64,000 bases of DNA from Liolophura sinensis (taxonomy: Eukaryota > Mollusca > Polyplacophora > Chitonida > Chitonidae): contig NC_088300.1 in NCBI RefSeq assembly GCF_032854445.1, forward strand, positions 72,142,984 to 72,206,983, given 5' to 3'. A model generated the notes under the pieces. That model was given only the letters and a program-made list of their open reading frames with translations. It had not been told where the DNA came from and did no database searches. Below, piece by piece: positions 11,901-26,900 of this stretch (positions within the stretch are counted from its first letter, which is position 1; each line of letters starts with the position of its first letter). A program made the position numbers and the translations under genes.

Positions 11901-14900
11901 CATTTCACCTCAAATCACACATAATTTGTTATAACAATATTTCACAATGGATCTTGATCAGCTCACCTGAACATTAATAAATAGTTAAAACAATATTTTC
12001 TCTGGATGGGATATACCCTGGTAAGCAGTAACTGTTCAGTCTACATATTTCTTAGAGGCAAAGAAAACACAAAATTGAAGTAGATTGTAGATGGAAGACG
12101 ATCAAACACTGTCCAGAAAAATAGGTCCATTTATTTTTTTCAGAATTTTGTTCAAATTCTTTTTTTTCTGGAAATTGCTCATAGAATATTGGTCGCTACT
12201 CTCTCTGACCACATTTGTCAAGTGGCATCATATCAGGTTTTTCTTCACACACAATCCCTGCCAATACACACAGCTATAAGTGCAATCGCCAAATGTAAGT
12301 TGAAATAAACTTTCATAAGCATAAAGTATAGATGTCACATCACTGGTATCTATTGGATCACAACAGACCAACGTACAATTTAATGTTTTTACTTGGCAGG
12401 GAAACTTCTGAAGAAAATAAATTCAACCATTTTCCCAGACAGTGTTTAATGGTCTTTCATCTGACATATACTTGTTCTAGTTTTCTTTACATTTAGCAGC
12501 CCTGAAGCCTACCCTTGGCCTCCTTCACCCACCTGCCCTGGTGGATCCAGTAATACTCATCCGAGCCGAAGAAGCGTACCGGAAACTGCCCAACCTGGTG
12601 CTTCAACTCCTGGATGTTTTTAGGCACATTTCGGGGGTGACAGATTTCCCCTGGCCACCACCTAAACTTACCAGGCAGACAAAAGAACAAACAGATAAAT
12701 GTCAACAAAATTTTTCAGACAAAGGACAAGAAATGTATTCCATGGATAACTTGACATTTGTCTACTTGATTGTTGAACCAGTCTGAGAGTGAATCACTAC
12801 TGAATCACGACTGAAATTCTGACTGATTTTTGTTTATTTTAACAGCTGGTTTTGAAAGCATTTCTTTACTGTTTGTTACTTATTTTGGATCTTATCATCC
12901 TCACGTAGAAAGACAACTATTTCCAATTTCTCACATTAAACCTGCTAAACATTCATTCATTTTCAAATTCCCAACACAAAGCTACTGAAATCAAACTGAC
13001 AGATTCACCTATAGTTTCCCAGCTTGATCCAGATTATGTCCCCGTACAATGGTCGTTTTCCAGAGGTACAGTCTGAGCAGTACCAGCTCCCTTCTGGCCT
13101 CTGTATACGCAGACACTCCTCGTGGAAGGCCGCTGGACACGACTCACAACACAAAAGAGTTCCTCCTGCCATGACAACAACAACAACTCCTCCATGAACA
13201 CCTACCAACAACAACTAACAAACTCCACGTTTATTTTTAACATGACTTGAAATGATAACAAAAGTTTGGTAAGCTTTAGTACAGATAAATTAAGATATCA
13301 TATCCATCAAATTAGCCGATGGCAAAAGTACTAAATAGGTTTTCTGATTGCTTCTTAATGAAGTAAATTTTTATTTGAAACTAGGTCGGTAATTTGGGGC
13401 TAATAACACGAGCTCCTACAATGAAACATGTTTAAATACTACCACATTTGATAAATTTGTAGGAACATGTAACAAAAAACAAAAAAAAAAAACAACCAGA
13501 AACAGAAAAAGCAATAACCTGACCATCTAGTGCACAGAGCCCTGCAGATACATGCTCCATTAGAGCATGGTCAAAAGATTACATACAAACATTGTTCTGC
13601 TGAAAACATGAAAAGCTTGACGTGCATACTATCACAGCAAAACTGTATAAAGTCCACACCAGTGTTGTCACACGCTGCTGCCTATGGTACATCTACACAC
13701 AAGCACGACAGACTAAGATAATAGGTTTGTAATGGCCTCACCCTCACTCTCACCATTATTGCAGACAAAGCACCAGCTAACATTGACATGGGTGTGATGC
13801 GAACGGCCTCTTTTAACCTGTCCTTTTTTGACAGGTTTGAAATGTTTACTACAAATAATGTTACATCCTGGGAGATGTTTGCTGCCAGCTGCTATGCAGA
13901 AATCCCCTACGTGATACGCTACTGGGCACCGGACACACCGGAACATGCGACCTGCAAAAGAAACATTATTAATGTTAATATCATTAAGAATGACAAATGC
14001 TTCTCCTCTACTTTATCATTATGTCCATATCCTGTCAATGTTTCCTTCGAGATTACAAAGAGCTAGGCCTGAGTGGGACTGACCTGTTACTCTTGTAGGA
14101 CAGATACCCTAACCACTCATTTATCCCTGTGGACAGCTTTTTCTGTAAGATACATCAATTGCCTTTATCTTATAAATTCACATGAAAAAGTGCCTGTGTT
14201 AGAAGTCAAAATACTACTTTTGGTGATCAACCTCTGGATGTTTCTAAGATAGACAGAACTCTTAAGAATCAAAATGAACTTAGCCATTGTTGAAATGTTA
14301 GGGGGGGGGGGAGGGGATGAATAAAATTTCCCTTATGACATGGTCGTCAGTTTTATTTAGTACTTAGAGGTGACAGGCAGACCTTCCCACATACAACCAG
14401 ATAAGAAGCCAGCATGAGCTAGACTTGAAATGAGAGCGACTGCATTGGCTCCCGAGTCATTGAGCTGCATGTGCATGCTGAACACTACCCCCCAGAGGCC
14501 CCGCTAACTTATAAGAAAGAAACAAAACATGGAGAGCAAAGTTGATTTGTCTACTTCACTATTTTCCATGTCTTATTACGTACTGTTGTACACCATTCTC
14601 AAAAATGTTGCCTATGAGCATACCTACAGACATGCATGATGAGGAGGAAATAGGAGAGCCCATGCTAAACCATCAACCTTGTCAAGTTACAGGCAAACTT
14701 TGCCCATGAACATACCCCTACAGACATGCACACCAAACAGTTGGAAGACAAAGTGTCTTCAACAAACGTAAGACTGCGCCAACAGTTTCTAAACTTTGAC
14801 ACATGACTTACAATACTAACACCATGTTTACCTTTGGAAGCTTTAATACTTTTTGGGTGGTCTGTGGCACAGGTAGCACACACATGCAGAGGACAGATAA

Positions 14901-17900
14901 AGCCTTTAGATTCAGTCCGTGTGAATAGCAGTCCTTTCACACAGTCCTCATGGTAGAAGCGACCGCAGTGTGGGGCAGCACATCGCTCTATATCACCTGA
15001 GCTAGTCTTACAGCTGAAGCAACTGTGGATGCCTAAATACAACAAAAAACAAAAAACCTCTACAGTCTACTCATGCACAAAGAATATTCCAACACAAGCT
15101 ATTCCAACACAATAGGAGTCAAATAGAAGACTTCACTGAAATCTTAAAGAGTAAACTTGATATAGTTTTTAATGATCTTTCACCAATGCTTAATTAGCTG
15201 GTTTGGGGATATTCCTTCACATTAAATCAGGTCTTAATATAAAGAATTTTCACAAAATGTCATGCATACGAATCATGTTAGCTGGACACACCTGAGGTGC
15301 ACTCTGTGCACTTCACTGGAGAGCTGGAAGCATGTTCCAGCCCTAGACAATCAGTGTGGAATGATCCTCCGCATGGCCCTTCACAGCTCACCAGGTTGTC
15401 TCCCTTTTCACACTTCCAGCACACATTCTCCTTTTTGTTGGGGTAGGCCGAGGATAACCGGCTGATGGCTAGGGGGCGCTCCTCCCCATCCTCCATCGGA
15501 GGCAGCACGCTAGATTCCATCTACACATACACATTGGGCACACTCTCAGGTTTTGCATGGAGCTGATCACATGTTAAAGGATACATGAAAGACTTGTTTT
15601 TCATCTTAACATGGAGTTCATAATCTGGCAAAAAAGTACAAGAAAGCTTTGCTTTCTTCTTGGGGTGTAAAAATTGCTTTAAACTAGTGGTCCCCAGTGG
15701 TCAAACCAGAAATTAAATATCTTGCTTTGGTAATGCCAACAGTAACAGCTGTCAAAAGAACTTTGTTGAGGGAGGCTCTGGAGGGCAGTAAGCTGGTCAT
15801 GCCCTCTCAGTATGTTCACATGTTCATCAATCACATTTCCGCATATTCCTGACCATTGATATGCATAAAATAGGTGTTATTTTATAAAATATGCCTCAAA
15901 ATTGAAAAAAAAAAAAAATCTCATTGTTTTGGGTATATCTTTCTTCGTTTTCCTTAAGTTTTACTCTTAAATTTATTAGTACCTTTTCATGTATCAATGT
16001 AAAATATGTCAACGACCCTATCAAATATTTGAATATTAATGTAATATCTGAAAATCAGGATTGAAACAACCAGGTATCCTGTTCCATTACATGACAGCTG
16101 ATAACTTTCTGGTTGCGAAGAGGTGCCACATAGATGAATGCTGTGTGCTTCACCAACATGAAATTAATCTGGTGGCTGCCTGAATCTTCTAAAACAACAT
16201 TTCTTTCATGTTCCTTTAATAATACTCAATAATACTTTTTGTCAACAAAAAACAATGATCTTAAGGAAGTACTGATTCGTCTAAGGAAGCCACACAATCA
16301 TTTCTGCAGACTTATGATTGCTGTCCGGAGAACTGATGACCATAAATGGTTAATTGAAATCTTACCAGAGTTTCCACACCAGAATCAGAGTCTGTTTCCG
16401 TAGTCTGTGCCGTTTTCTTTGATTGCCTTCTTTTCTTGGCTTCTGGTTTGGGCTGAGCATTTCCCTTCGACTTCTACAACCAAAGTAATCAGAGTAACTG
16501 AATTTCATTCTATTTTTTATATTCAATATTATAAAAGTAAGAAATTCGCAGAAGACAAATTCTCCGAATAGCCCTTTTTCTTTTCAAACTTAAGTACCCT
16601 ATTTTAACCTTTTCACCCACCACTGCAACCAATATTCTGAAACATTCTGAGAGAACTATGCGCTATAGATACATAATTTACCCTGTTCTGTGAAGTTTGC
16701 ATCTTTAGCAACATTGTTATCATAATCGTCCGCATAAATTCCACCGAAAAAAGCGATTTAAAGGTAGAAAAGGTTGAAGATTTACTCTAGGCAAGCATCC
16801 AACATCATTTATCAGGTAGTGACATATCAGCTGGTTGCTGTCACCTGTTTGTGTTTGAAGAGCTGCCTGATGGGACACCAGGCATAATACAACCACAGTA
16901 AACCAACACCAACCAAGGCCTGTCCAGATATACGTGTACAAATCAGACAATGTTTATTATCTAGAGTACACTTTGTAGTCCTGTTTTAAACCACGGTATG
17001 CTGATTCATGGACAACTCGCATTGGTGCACTTGCCTTTGCCTGATCTGCTGAGCTTCTCCCATCAGAAGCCTCTGGTTCAGGGGATGCCCTTGGGGAAAG
17101 CCGTTTAGGGGTGTCAGATGACTGTGGGGAGGATGGGGGCAGGTCAGTACGCTCCTTGGTGTGCTCAGATGAGGCCTGATGGTGAAAATGTAAACAAAAC
17201 CTATGTTTCTTTAACATCACTTTCAATATTATTTCAGTCATATCACGACGGTGTCTGCCTCTCTAAAATGCTGAAGAAATCAGAGTGTTCCATCCAGTCA
17301 TGGATACTGGGCCGGCAAGAACTTGGCCTATACCTCTTACACTGAACACCAAGGCAGTACCATGATTACCAGTGTTTAAGTCTCCGGTAGGACTTAATTT
17401 GGGACTGAACCATGTATCTACCATTTACGAGGCACACAAGCTTGGCAATACTGTGTAGCCAAGCATGTAGCATAATGATAAACTGAGGTATTTATTAGTA
17501 AGGGCTGCCATGTTGGTTTTCAAGTAAATGTGGAAACTAACAGGTAAGCAGCTACTTTAACTATAATAAAAAGTAACTTATGAGAATAAATGACAAAAAA
17601 ACCCTTGACTAAAGTAAAAGAAAAAAAAGGATAAGTCTCATTGCCTGTGAATCCATTGCAGAAAATTCCAAATTTCACTGAACATGTCAAAAGCTCTGAA
17701 GTATGTACATTTCTTTTGTAACTTATTGGTGCAAGGTTTTTTTTGACATTTTAGATGAACAACTCTTCCTCGTGACCCCCAAGATCTTACATTTGGAGTT
17801 TTCTTGCCAGGAGAAGACAGCTTTTTGATTTCTTCTGCTTCAAGTTTCTTCTGGGAGGGTTTGATGACACGCCCTGAACGCTTTGTCGAGTTTCCATCTG

Positions 17901-20900
17901 AAAAAAAAAGAAAAAGAAATTCAAACTCAACTTTAGTTTAACTTCGAAAATAATATGAACTTTATTGAACCTGATTACAAGTGAAGATTGTAAGAAACAA
18001 GACATATTAGGTCATGTTCAACTGATATTGTGTTTGTTATACATTGCTTAGCCTTTTTACACATAATTTTCAGACAAATATGAATGAATCTACACTGAAA
18101 ATCTGCAAAACCCAAAAATTGCAACAGCCATTTATATTAGTCTGTCGGATTATAGATTTTCATTGCTGGCTATGTATGTAGTAGATGTCCAGAATTTTAG
18201 GCGTATTGTACCAATATAAAGTTAATATTTGATAAAATGCCCTTCTGTTTACGTTTGCCACACAGGTTTGAACCACTAGCATCTAAATGTTGGAGACAAG
18301 AAACAGAAATTCAACTTCTTAATTCCTCAGCAGATTTAGCTTTAATTTCATCATTGTAATCTTATGAATTTAGAGACTGATCAAAAGCGTATGCCTGAAT
18401 TGGTTCACCATCTTATATCTAAGCAGGTTTCAGGGTTCTTATTATCATTAACACCATACTGATAATGCCCAGGCAATCCATCTTGTCAAATAACACAGCC
18501 AAATAATCCTCATGTTATATTTTTCACTTGCTCAGTGTTTTCGGTTGTAGAAGCATTGAAGTGAAGGAAGAAAGAATCAGTAGAAAAATCGCTACAAACT
18601 GTATTCAAAACTGGTCTCATTTTTTAAAATTGTTTAAAATTTGTAGACACATGCTTTAAATTCTATAGTGGACTTAACAAACAATAAGTATAATGTTGGA
18701 TGCCAGTGTTGTGAAACACTTACTATAAATGACCATAAATTTCGTCCATGAGCAACTTGCCCATATTTCCTGATTCTACGAGTTCTACTGAGTTTGCTTG
18801 GAACATGGGATGACCTTCTAGTGGAAAATTGCAAATTTCAGCTCCAAAAATATTTTGTGACATTTATTTACCTCTATAAATAAAATTTGTGTGGAAAATG
18901 TTTTGTTATTTATGGTATGTTATTTTCACCTTTGGGCAAAATTCCTGTCTTTTACTTTATGTCAACTGATCACATGCACAAGAGGAACAGGTACACTGTA
19001 TGCCAACATTAACCATGATGTGACTGTGACTGTTCAAGGCACACTGGTTTCAATGGTCAGGAAATGACATCGTGTATATGTAGAGTAGGTTTTTGTGCTT
19101 TCAGGTTGTTCTAGGCACACAATTTCGACTAACCGTTTCAAACACAACATGCATGTATTTGGTTACTGACTAAAGTTTTCAGTCTTGGATATTAGTCAGA
19201 TGTGGAAGTAGGGAGGAAGCAAATTCGGCCTTAAGAGTGTTCAATTTTGAATGTTTATTTTTTCATTCAATGTTGGAGACAAAAAGGAATAAACCAGCCT
19301 CTTTCAGTAGAGGAACATCTTTTCATACTTCATAAATCATCAAAATGCATCCACTGATTTCCTACTGGGAGAGTTATGGCTCTTTGTTCATAAACTGTCA
19401 AGAATGCAAATGGAGAAATTAACATCTTTCAGTTATTTTTAGATAGTAATCAGATGTATTTATATTTACTAATTTAACCGTAGAACCACCACAAAGCATT
19501 TAGACAGTTTTACTTTATGAAATGGCTTAGTTACCTTTTGTTGTAGACTGCTTACGGTAGCCAGCTTAACAAGCCTTAGCTGACTAACCAATCTTAGATG
19601 TTACAAAGTCAAGCCTATGGAGGTTCCTGCACTGCCAAATTGTTCAGGGAACACCGCTGGTTACGAGATCCGGGAATACTGATGGTTACATGTTGACAAA
19701 ATTAATACAGACGTATGCAGTCCTGCAAACCCCCTCTCAAGCCAACACAAAAATAACTGGAGATTTTGAGCTGCAACAAGGGTTAGTCAACCTAACATCC
19801 CATTTCTGGATGGCCTCACAGAATCATGATGGAGTCTTTTCAACAACGGCCATATTGCCACTGAGTTATGCATCAGAAAAAAAATCTTAAACTAACTGAT
19901 TCTTGTTGCCCTAGTCCTGTTCTGATTTGTCTACTGGCCATTGTGGCTGGTGGCTAGGAGTCCCTTTCTCACTACATCACATATAAATAATGAAAATTTG
20001 AGAAAAAGTCTACAATGTTGAATACCTCAAAGCCGTATGCATCAGCGGATTTGGAGCTAAAGCAGCTATTAAATGTGAACAAGAGTTCAGATGAACACAA
20101 CATACACCCCAACAAATGCATTTGTTTGAAATGTAGAAAATACCAGCAGCACTGTGGTGTGTATAACCCCTGAGCGGAGTCTTCATGGGTGTTCATGATA
20201 GGTATGTGGTAACCATGACAACTGCGCAAGTATACAAATGTGTATTTTTTTTATAGTAAATATAAGAAAAACAGCTACCTCATTACCATAAAAACCGCAA
20301 AAACAGACAAATGTGAGTTGTGACACCTCGTCATCTGTGTATCCATATATCCACCAAAATTAAAACTCTGTGGAAAACTGTTGGAGTTATATCTCAGACA
20401 TGAAATCATAGCTATATAGTATACATAGGAAAATGGCAATCTGGTAACCATGACACCTGTGGAGATGAACAAACGTGGGTTGCGACATATCGTCATCTGT
20501 GTATGTATGTATCCACCAAAAATTAAAACAGAGTTATATCCAGGACACCAAATCTTATCTATTTGTACAGTATATATGGGGAAACTCGCGATCTGGTAAC
20601 CATGACAACCACAGAAATGAACAAATCTGTCATGTATGTATCCACCAAAAATGAAACCTATGTTGAAAACTGTTGGAGTTATAGCCCGGGCAGGAATCTT
20701 GATGGTCGGATAGACGCATAAAATTGCTAGGACACAATGCGCTACACCTATTGGCGAGGGCATATAATGAATGAAGGATGGCGTAACGCAATATTGCAGC
20801 TACACAGTGACCAAAAGTATACAGTGAAAAGTATAGTCTAAACATCTGGCTATGACATTGATTCAGAGTTTCATTAAATGTTATGTACATACTGTTTACA

Positions 20901-23900
20901 CAACTGAAGATTATTAAAAACAAGGACAAGAAGGGACAGGATCATGATACTGTGGTCTGAAAATAAATGGATGTGAGAATGCATCACCGACTCTCTACAG
21001 CTGAGCATGTGCGACAGTGTCTTACAAATAGAAAACAGTATCAATCCACAAATAACCCTCAGTGCAGGAATTACTTGGTCAAACAACAGGACATATCTTT
21101 CTTCATCCTTTAAACCAAAACTTATTTTATTTCAATTTATTTAATTTCAAGTGCAAGCTCAGCAGAATGTCTGGTTGTACGAGACAGTCTGACCTGTGAT
21201 GGCCTGGATCTACAACATGCCAAACAATATCCAAAAGATGTTAGTGTAAACTGGCAACATTATACATGCATTTATCAACTATATCTACAGTGTCTAAGCT
21301 TTTACATGTATGTATCCTCACCCTACAGGTTTTTATCAACGGATAAACTAGGCAATCCCACTTTTTATTGCAGCCTGCAATTGAATTACATTTTCAAACC
21401 GAAGTACTGGTACTACTTTTACATTAGGATGCACTCATTATCAAGACTATACAACGGCGGCCATTACTGTGGGAGGAAACCAGGCGGAGGGAAACGCGCA
21501 ACCATCTGCAGGTATTATCCATGTATGTAAAGCTCTCTTCCTACACTTCTGGAGACATTGTGCAAGTCTAGACACCTAATAAGGAAAAAAATCTGAACAT
21601 CACTCAGGCCTGCTGGTAGGCATTAATGAAAGATAGGCGTAGCTAACATTAACCTGATGTATTACAGGTCTTGAAATTTAACGATAAAGGTGAAGTGTAA
21701 CATTTTCCTCAAAATGTGTTGTTTATGGTTTAAGACTGTGAAACTTATTAAGTATTTTTTATTCACATGTTTACAACTCTCCACTGGAACATACAGAAAA
21801 TGTTTCCTTTTTTCACTCTTTCCTTTTACAATGTCAGGACATCATTGGTGGTACTGGTAATCAATGTTTCCTCAAAGATGTGGAAGACTTTCTGGTGTTG
21901 TTGAGTGTTAAATGAAAAAGGGCCACCTGGACAACAATGTTCTAAAATAGAATGGAACTAGCCACAGCTTTCTGAACACATCACCCAATCTAGAAAAGCA
22001 AAGTTTATTTCTGTCCAAATATAAGCTACAGACTGTATATATCTGTACAAAATAATAGAAAACGAGACACTCATTACTTTGATAACTTTCGGATCAAAAG
22101 CCTTCAGCACTCAGTTGACCTTTCAAGTTTCTGTCGTGTAAATGTTGCCCCATTGTAATTTTAGCATGTTTTCATTAATTTATGAAGCTCAGGATGCATC
22201 TCCAGGTGTCTAGGGCCAAACAGCTACCACTGAATCCTCGCCTACTTGGCCTCTTATGTTACATAATGATGCATGTACTTAGTGATTAACACCGTAAGTT
22301 TTGTACACAGCAGTCTGTTTTATTGGAAGGAGGAAACCTACATGCAAGTGCCAGGTCTACATTACTGCCCTTTGCGACATACCTGACTTAAGACCACTTT
22401 ACAACCATACTCCATAAAGCGCTTGCACCACTTTCTACTGTTGCTTTCCATCAGTGCCAACACTAGCAAAATGTGTACATAAATCTTAAACACAGAGATC
22501 ACTGGGGTCGCGATGATGAAGCAGGAAGTGATGTCAGAAAACACAAAACTCTATATGCAGGCATTTACTTTATCTAAGCTGTGTTCAATATGGTTCTAAC
22601 CAACAAATAAAAACAATTTTATTGATGAGGCTAAATGTGAACAAGTCTACATGTGTCACACAGGCTCCAAAGGCCAAGCTTGTCTAGTGGTGGAAGTGAA
22701 GAAAGGGGAACATAGAGAGTAGCACAAGCGCTTTAAAGATTATGCTTTGCAACTGCTACCTCATACTTTGCATTCTACTGAAAACACTGGACATCAGATG
22801 GTCAAAAAAAAAGTTAAAAAGCTATAAAGAAACTAAAAATTCAAATGTGTCAATATCTGCTTCTTATTGTTTAACAAAAGATTTGTGGTCTCTGTCCGTG
22901 ATACACCCAAAATGAATCTATGTTTAAAATACTGGACAGCAGATCGTAACTCTAAACCAAAAGCTAACTGACAGGACAGGCACTAATACATTTTAGTTTT
23001 TTGCACAAGTCTTTGCCTTCTATGTAAACGAAGTGTTGGTGGCTTTCCTTTTTAAGCTTTGTACATCATGCCTCTGCAATGAGACTATTTCATTGGATAG
23101 CTTTGCCCTTGCTCTGCGATACACATCAGTATGAAATAACTACTTTTAGTCCTTCACCGACTCAAAAGTTTGAAAGAAAATTTGTAAATAGGGAAAAAAG
23201 TTTTACGAAGAAACTTATTAAACGACACAGTCCCAGACTTTCCTCAAGTCATCAGCCAAAAGGAGCACATATATACAACTCTCCTGATATTCTCCGACCA
23301 ATAATGTATTTTTTTTTTCATGTATCATTGTCCTAAAACAGGACAGGTAAGCATGATTGTTGAAGACCATTATCACCATTTGATGTAGACAGTAGAACAG
23401 AACCGCGCACACCACACTTCCACACGCAAGCGAAACTGATTTACCTCAGATGAACATTACATTACTAATCATACCAGGTAACTAACACAAAGCCAAAACA
23501 GCTTCCACTCACTAAAATTCCTGCAACATGAAAACATATCAGGACACAGCTTGCTGATCTATTTGGTGATACTTTATTCTACCATAATTTAGAGCATAAC
23601 AGCTGGTCACCAAGGACAAACTTGTGTACATAGACATCCACCGAAAGTCCCTCCAATAAGCCAAGGACAACGCATGGCATAATATACAGTAATATACTTA
23701 ACTGTGCACAGTACAATACAGGCCCAAGCCAGGTACATGTACTGCAAATATACTATATTACATAAATGTAAGCAGATGTAAATGAATGTGATATGCTACT
23801 TACAAGTAATGTACAAGTGTATTCAATGGAGAAAATGGAAATGCTTGCATGGAAAATTTATTACCTTTGAATTCAATTCAATTTTCCCTCTTTCTTTAAA

Positions 23901-26900
23901 AATGTTAAATATCAATCCTACAAATTGTAGTCAAAGCTACAATCATGTCTTCATCTCTCACAATTGCTTTCACAGATTTAACAGATTTAGTTTGCATGTA
24001 GCTGCTAATCATCATCAAGCATTTACCATCTGTTTATGTGTTCTGTTTCCCTGAAGAGTTATCTCCCCTATTTCATCATAACCCACATGTTCAGCTAAAT
24101 ATGACTCCAGGCTAATGGATATAAATTCTTTGGTGTGAAATATGCGATACATGTACATGGAAATTTAGTGTGACAGGAAGACTATGTCATGATTGCAAGG
24201 GCATCCACACTGGGAAATCAAGTTAAACACTCCATGTACGGTAGCCCTCCACATCTTTCATGGACATATGTTTATGAAATAATTTATACATGGGTTAAAA
24301 CAGTATAAGACCACAGCATAATTTCATATAAAATATTCCTGTTAAAGTCTTAACAATTTGCTAAAAGAGCTAAAGAAATGACAGATTTAACGACTAACAA
24401 TGTATGGCACAAGAACAATACCATTAAATTTAACAAACAAGCTGTCACAATAAAAGTAGGTCTACCACAGAAACGTGGGTTCTTACACATTCCTAAATTG
24501 TGGGACTTGTTGAGGTGAAATGCAAGCCAAATTTTTGGATCATAAAAATTATAGTTTGCTGAGATGTTTATCTAAGTCTTAACAGTTTTGCTACACAAAT
24601 TTACCTGAAATACTAGAAAATTTTAAAATAACACAAAGTATAAATAAACTATTAAGGTCTAGTAAAAATGTTCAGAGCATTGTCAGATCTTTTGTTCCAT
24701 TTAATAAACACATCAGATCTACATGCAAGTCTTAAAATAGTTTACACGCTTTGCTCTCAAACTAGTAATACAACAGAATCAAAGTGCTACTCCTAGACAC
24801 TGAATGCAAGTCTGCAAGAATTGGACATACAATGATACACGTACTGTAGACTGGATTTAGATACATGTGGTGGTTTAGGTTTTGGTAAAGACACGTTACA
24901 CATACCTCTGCATAAATGTAAGTGCAGCATGAAAAAGAGCTTCTCATGAAAAGCATACATAATTTTAGTCTACCTGTATGTTACAATTTTAATCTAATCT
25001 AGCTTCTACTTCTCAGATTTAATTTCTTTTTAACTACTGGGAGTTTATTACTATAAATCATGGTTTTTTAAAATTACACATATTGAAATAGTATTACAAC
25101 ATTGTGTTGACATATGGTTGTGTTCACGATCATCTCAACTGCTTGACATTTTCTGTTTATAGCTGCCAGATTCATAAAACACAGAGCATTTCTTAGGGAC
25201 CGACAAAGGAATATATATCACTTGACAAATGAAGAAGGAAATGGACACTTAAATTAGATTTGTAGCCTTTGCGAACATATTCTAGCATATTTAGACAGTT
25301 CAATGAACAATCAATTCAAAATACTCGTATTCCATTTACTTAGATGTATCTTCAAGTAAGTATTTACTGGAAAAGTGACGTCTGTAGGTTTTAGCACAAT
25401 CATCTGCTCTGTGATGTATGATTATGATACAAGGAAAGAAATTCAAGGTTATCATGTACTAGATTTTCAGGCACGGACACATACAGTACATCTCGGCACA
25501 CACCACAGACTGGTGCGTGAAATCGGCACAGCTGAAATTTCAATGATGCATGTGATAGCTCCAGGTGATTTTAGCCTGACTACATTTTCTCATACATAAC
25601 CAGAAAGTCTTTAAAAATTCTGGACATCAACTCATATTTTCAATTTTATGCCTGCAACGCCCAATGTCAACATCCAAATTTGTGAAGTTTAATGCACCAA
25701 CTTCCCATGTACCAGCTTCATAACATTAATCCATTATTAAGGACATCAACTGGAACGAACACAAAGACTAGAGGTCTTCCAATGTTGTCAAATTTCCTCC
25801 CCTGCCTGGCTGTGCAGCAGAAAAGCTAGAAACATTTTGGAGATTCAACACAAAAGTAGACAGAAAGGACAAACATAACAGCAATGTTACAGGAAATACT
25901 AATAAATGTGGGCAGTGCTAATGACTGTATTATTTGCCCTTTGAAACTGCATTCAAATCTACCTTTAAAATACTTCTGACAATGCTGCAAAGAGCACTGA
26001 AATTGTTTCAGAGAAGCCTGGTATAACGAACAACCAAAAGTCATGCGAGCAAACACAAATCCAGCGAAATTTTGTAATTTCACAAGCCAAGCCAATCCGA
26101 TAGGCTGCAGGGGTGATATCAAAGGGCAGATAACTCAGTCTAACGAAGCTGTTAGATTTGTCTAACCACCATGGAGCTATGATGCATCTATGACAGGAGT
26201 TTGTACTATGCCATCTTGTGCCGCAGTATTGCTGGTTTTACAGCTCGCTATCAATGAACGTTCACTTTCGGTAACGAAAACACTAAGTCAGATATGTCTG
26301 TTTTCGACATTCGCTCAGATATATAACTGAATTCAAATGTACTGATGTTATGTCCAGATAAAAGTGAATTTATATCAGGAGTTCAACATTTGATGTTTCA
26401 TGAACCCCAACATGATAGCAAAACCATTCAAAATGTCTCCACTTCACACTTCGACTCCAAACACGTAGTTCTGGTTTCATTCAAATTAAATCAGTCACTT
26501 CATAGCCCAAGGACAGCAAAACATGTCAAAGAGCCATAAAATCCAGACTTGGAAAATAGAAAGTGATGGACTCCAAATGGAACCCCTGCCAGAGATATCA
26601 TAGCTCCATGGAGTGTTAGTGCAGGCGTTTTTAGTTTCCATTCAGACGAATAGCAAATGAAGGAAGATATGGCCAAATGGCAAAAGGATGAATGGCTGGA
26701 TATTATTCACCTTTGATTGGTTGTTCTGCCTCCTCACTGGACCTTTCGGGTCTGGCCGCAAACTTGCAGCGGTAGCGCGATCTCTGCTTACTATCCATCA
26801 TTTCCCACTGTTGCTGCAAGTACTCTGTCAGAGTCTTGTCATCAAACTCAGGGTGATCAGATAACACATTGTCTCGATGCTTTTCACAAAACACGTCAAA

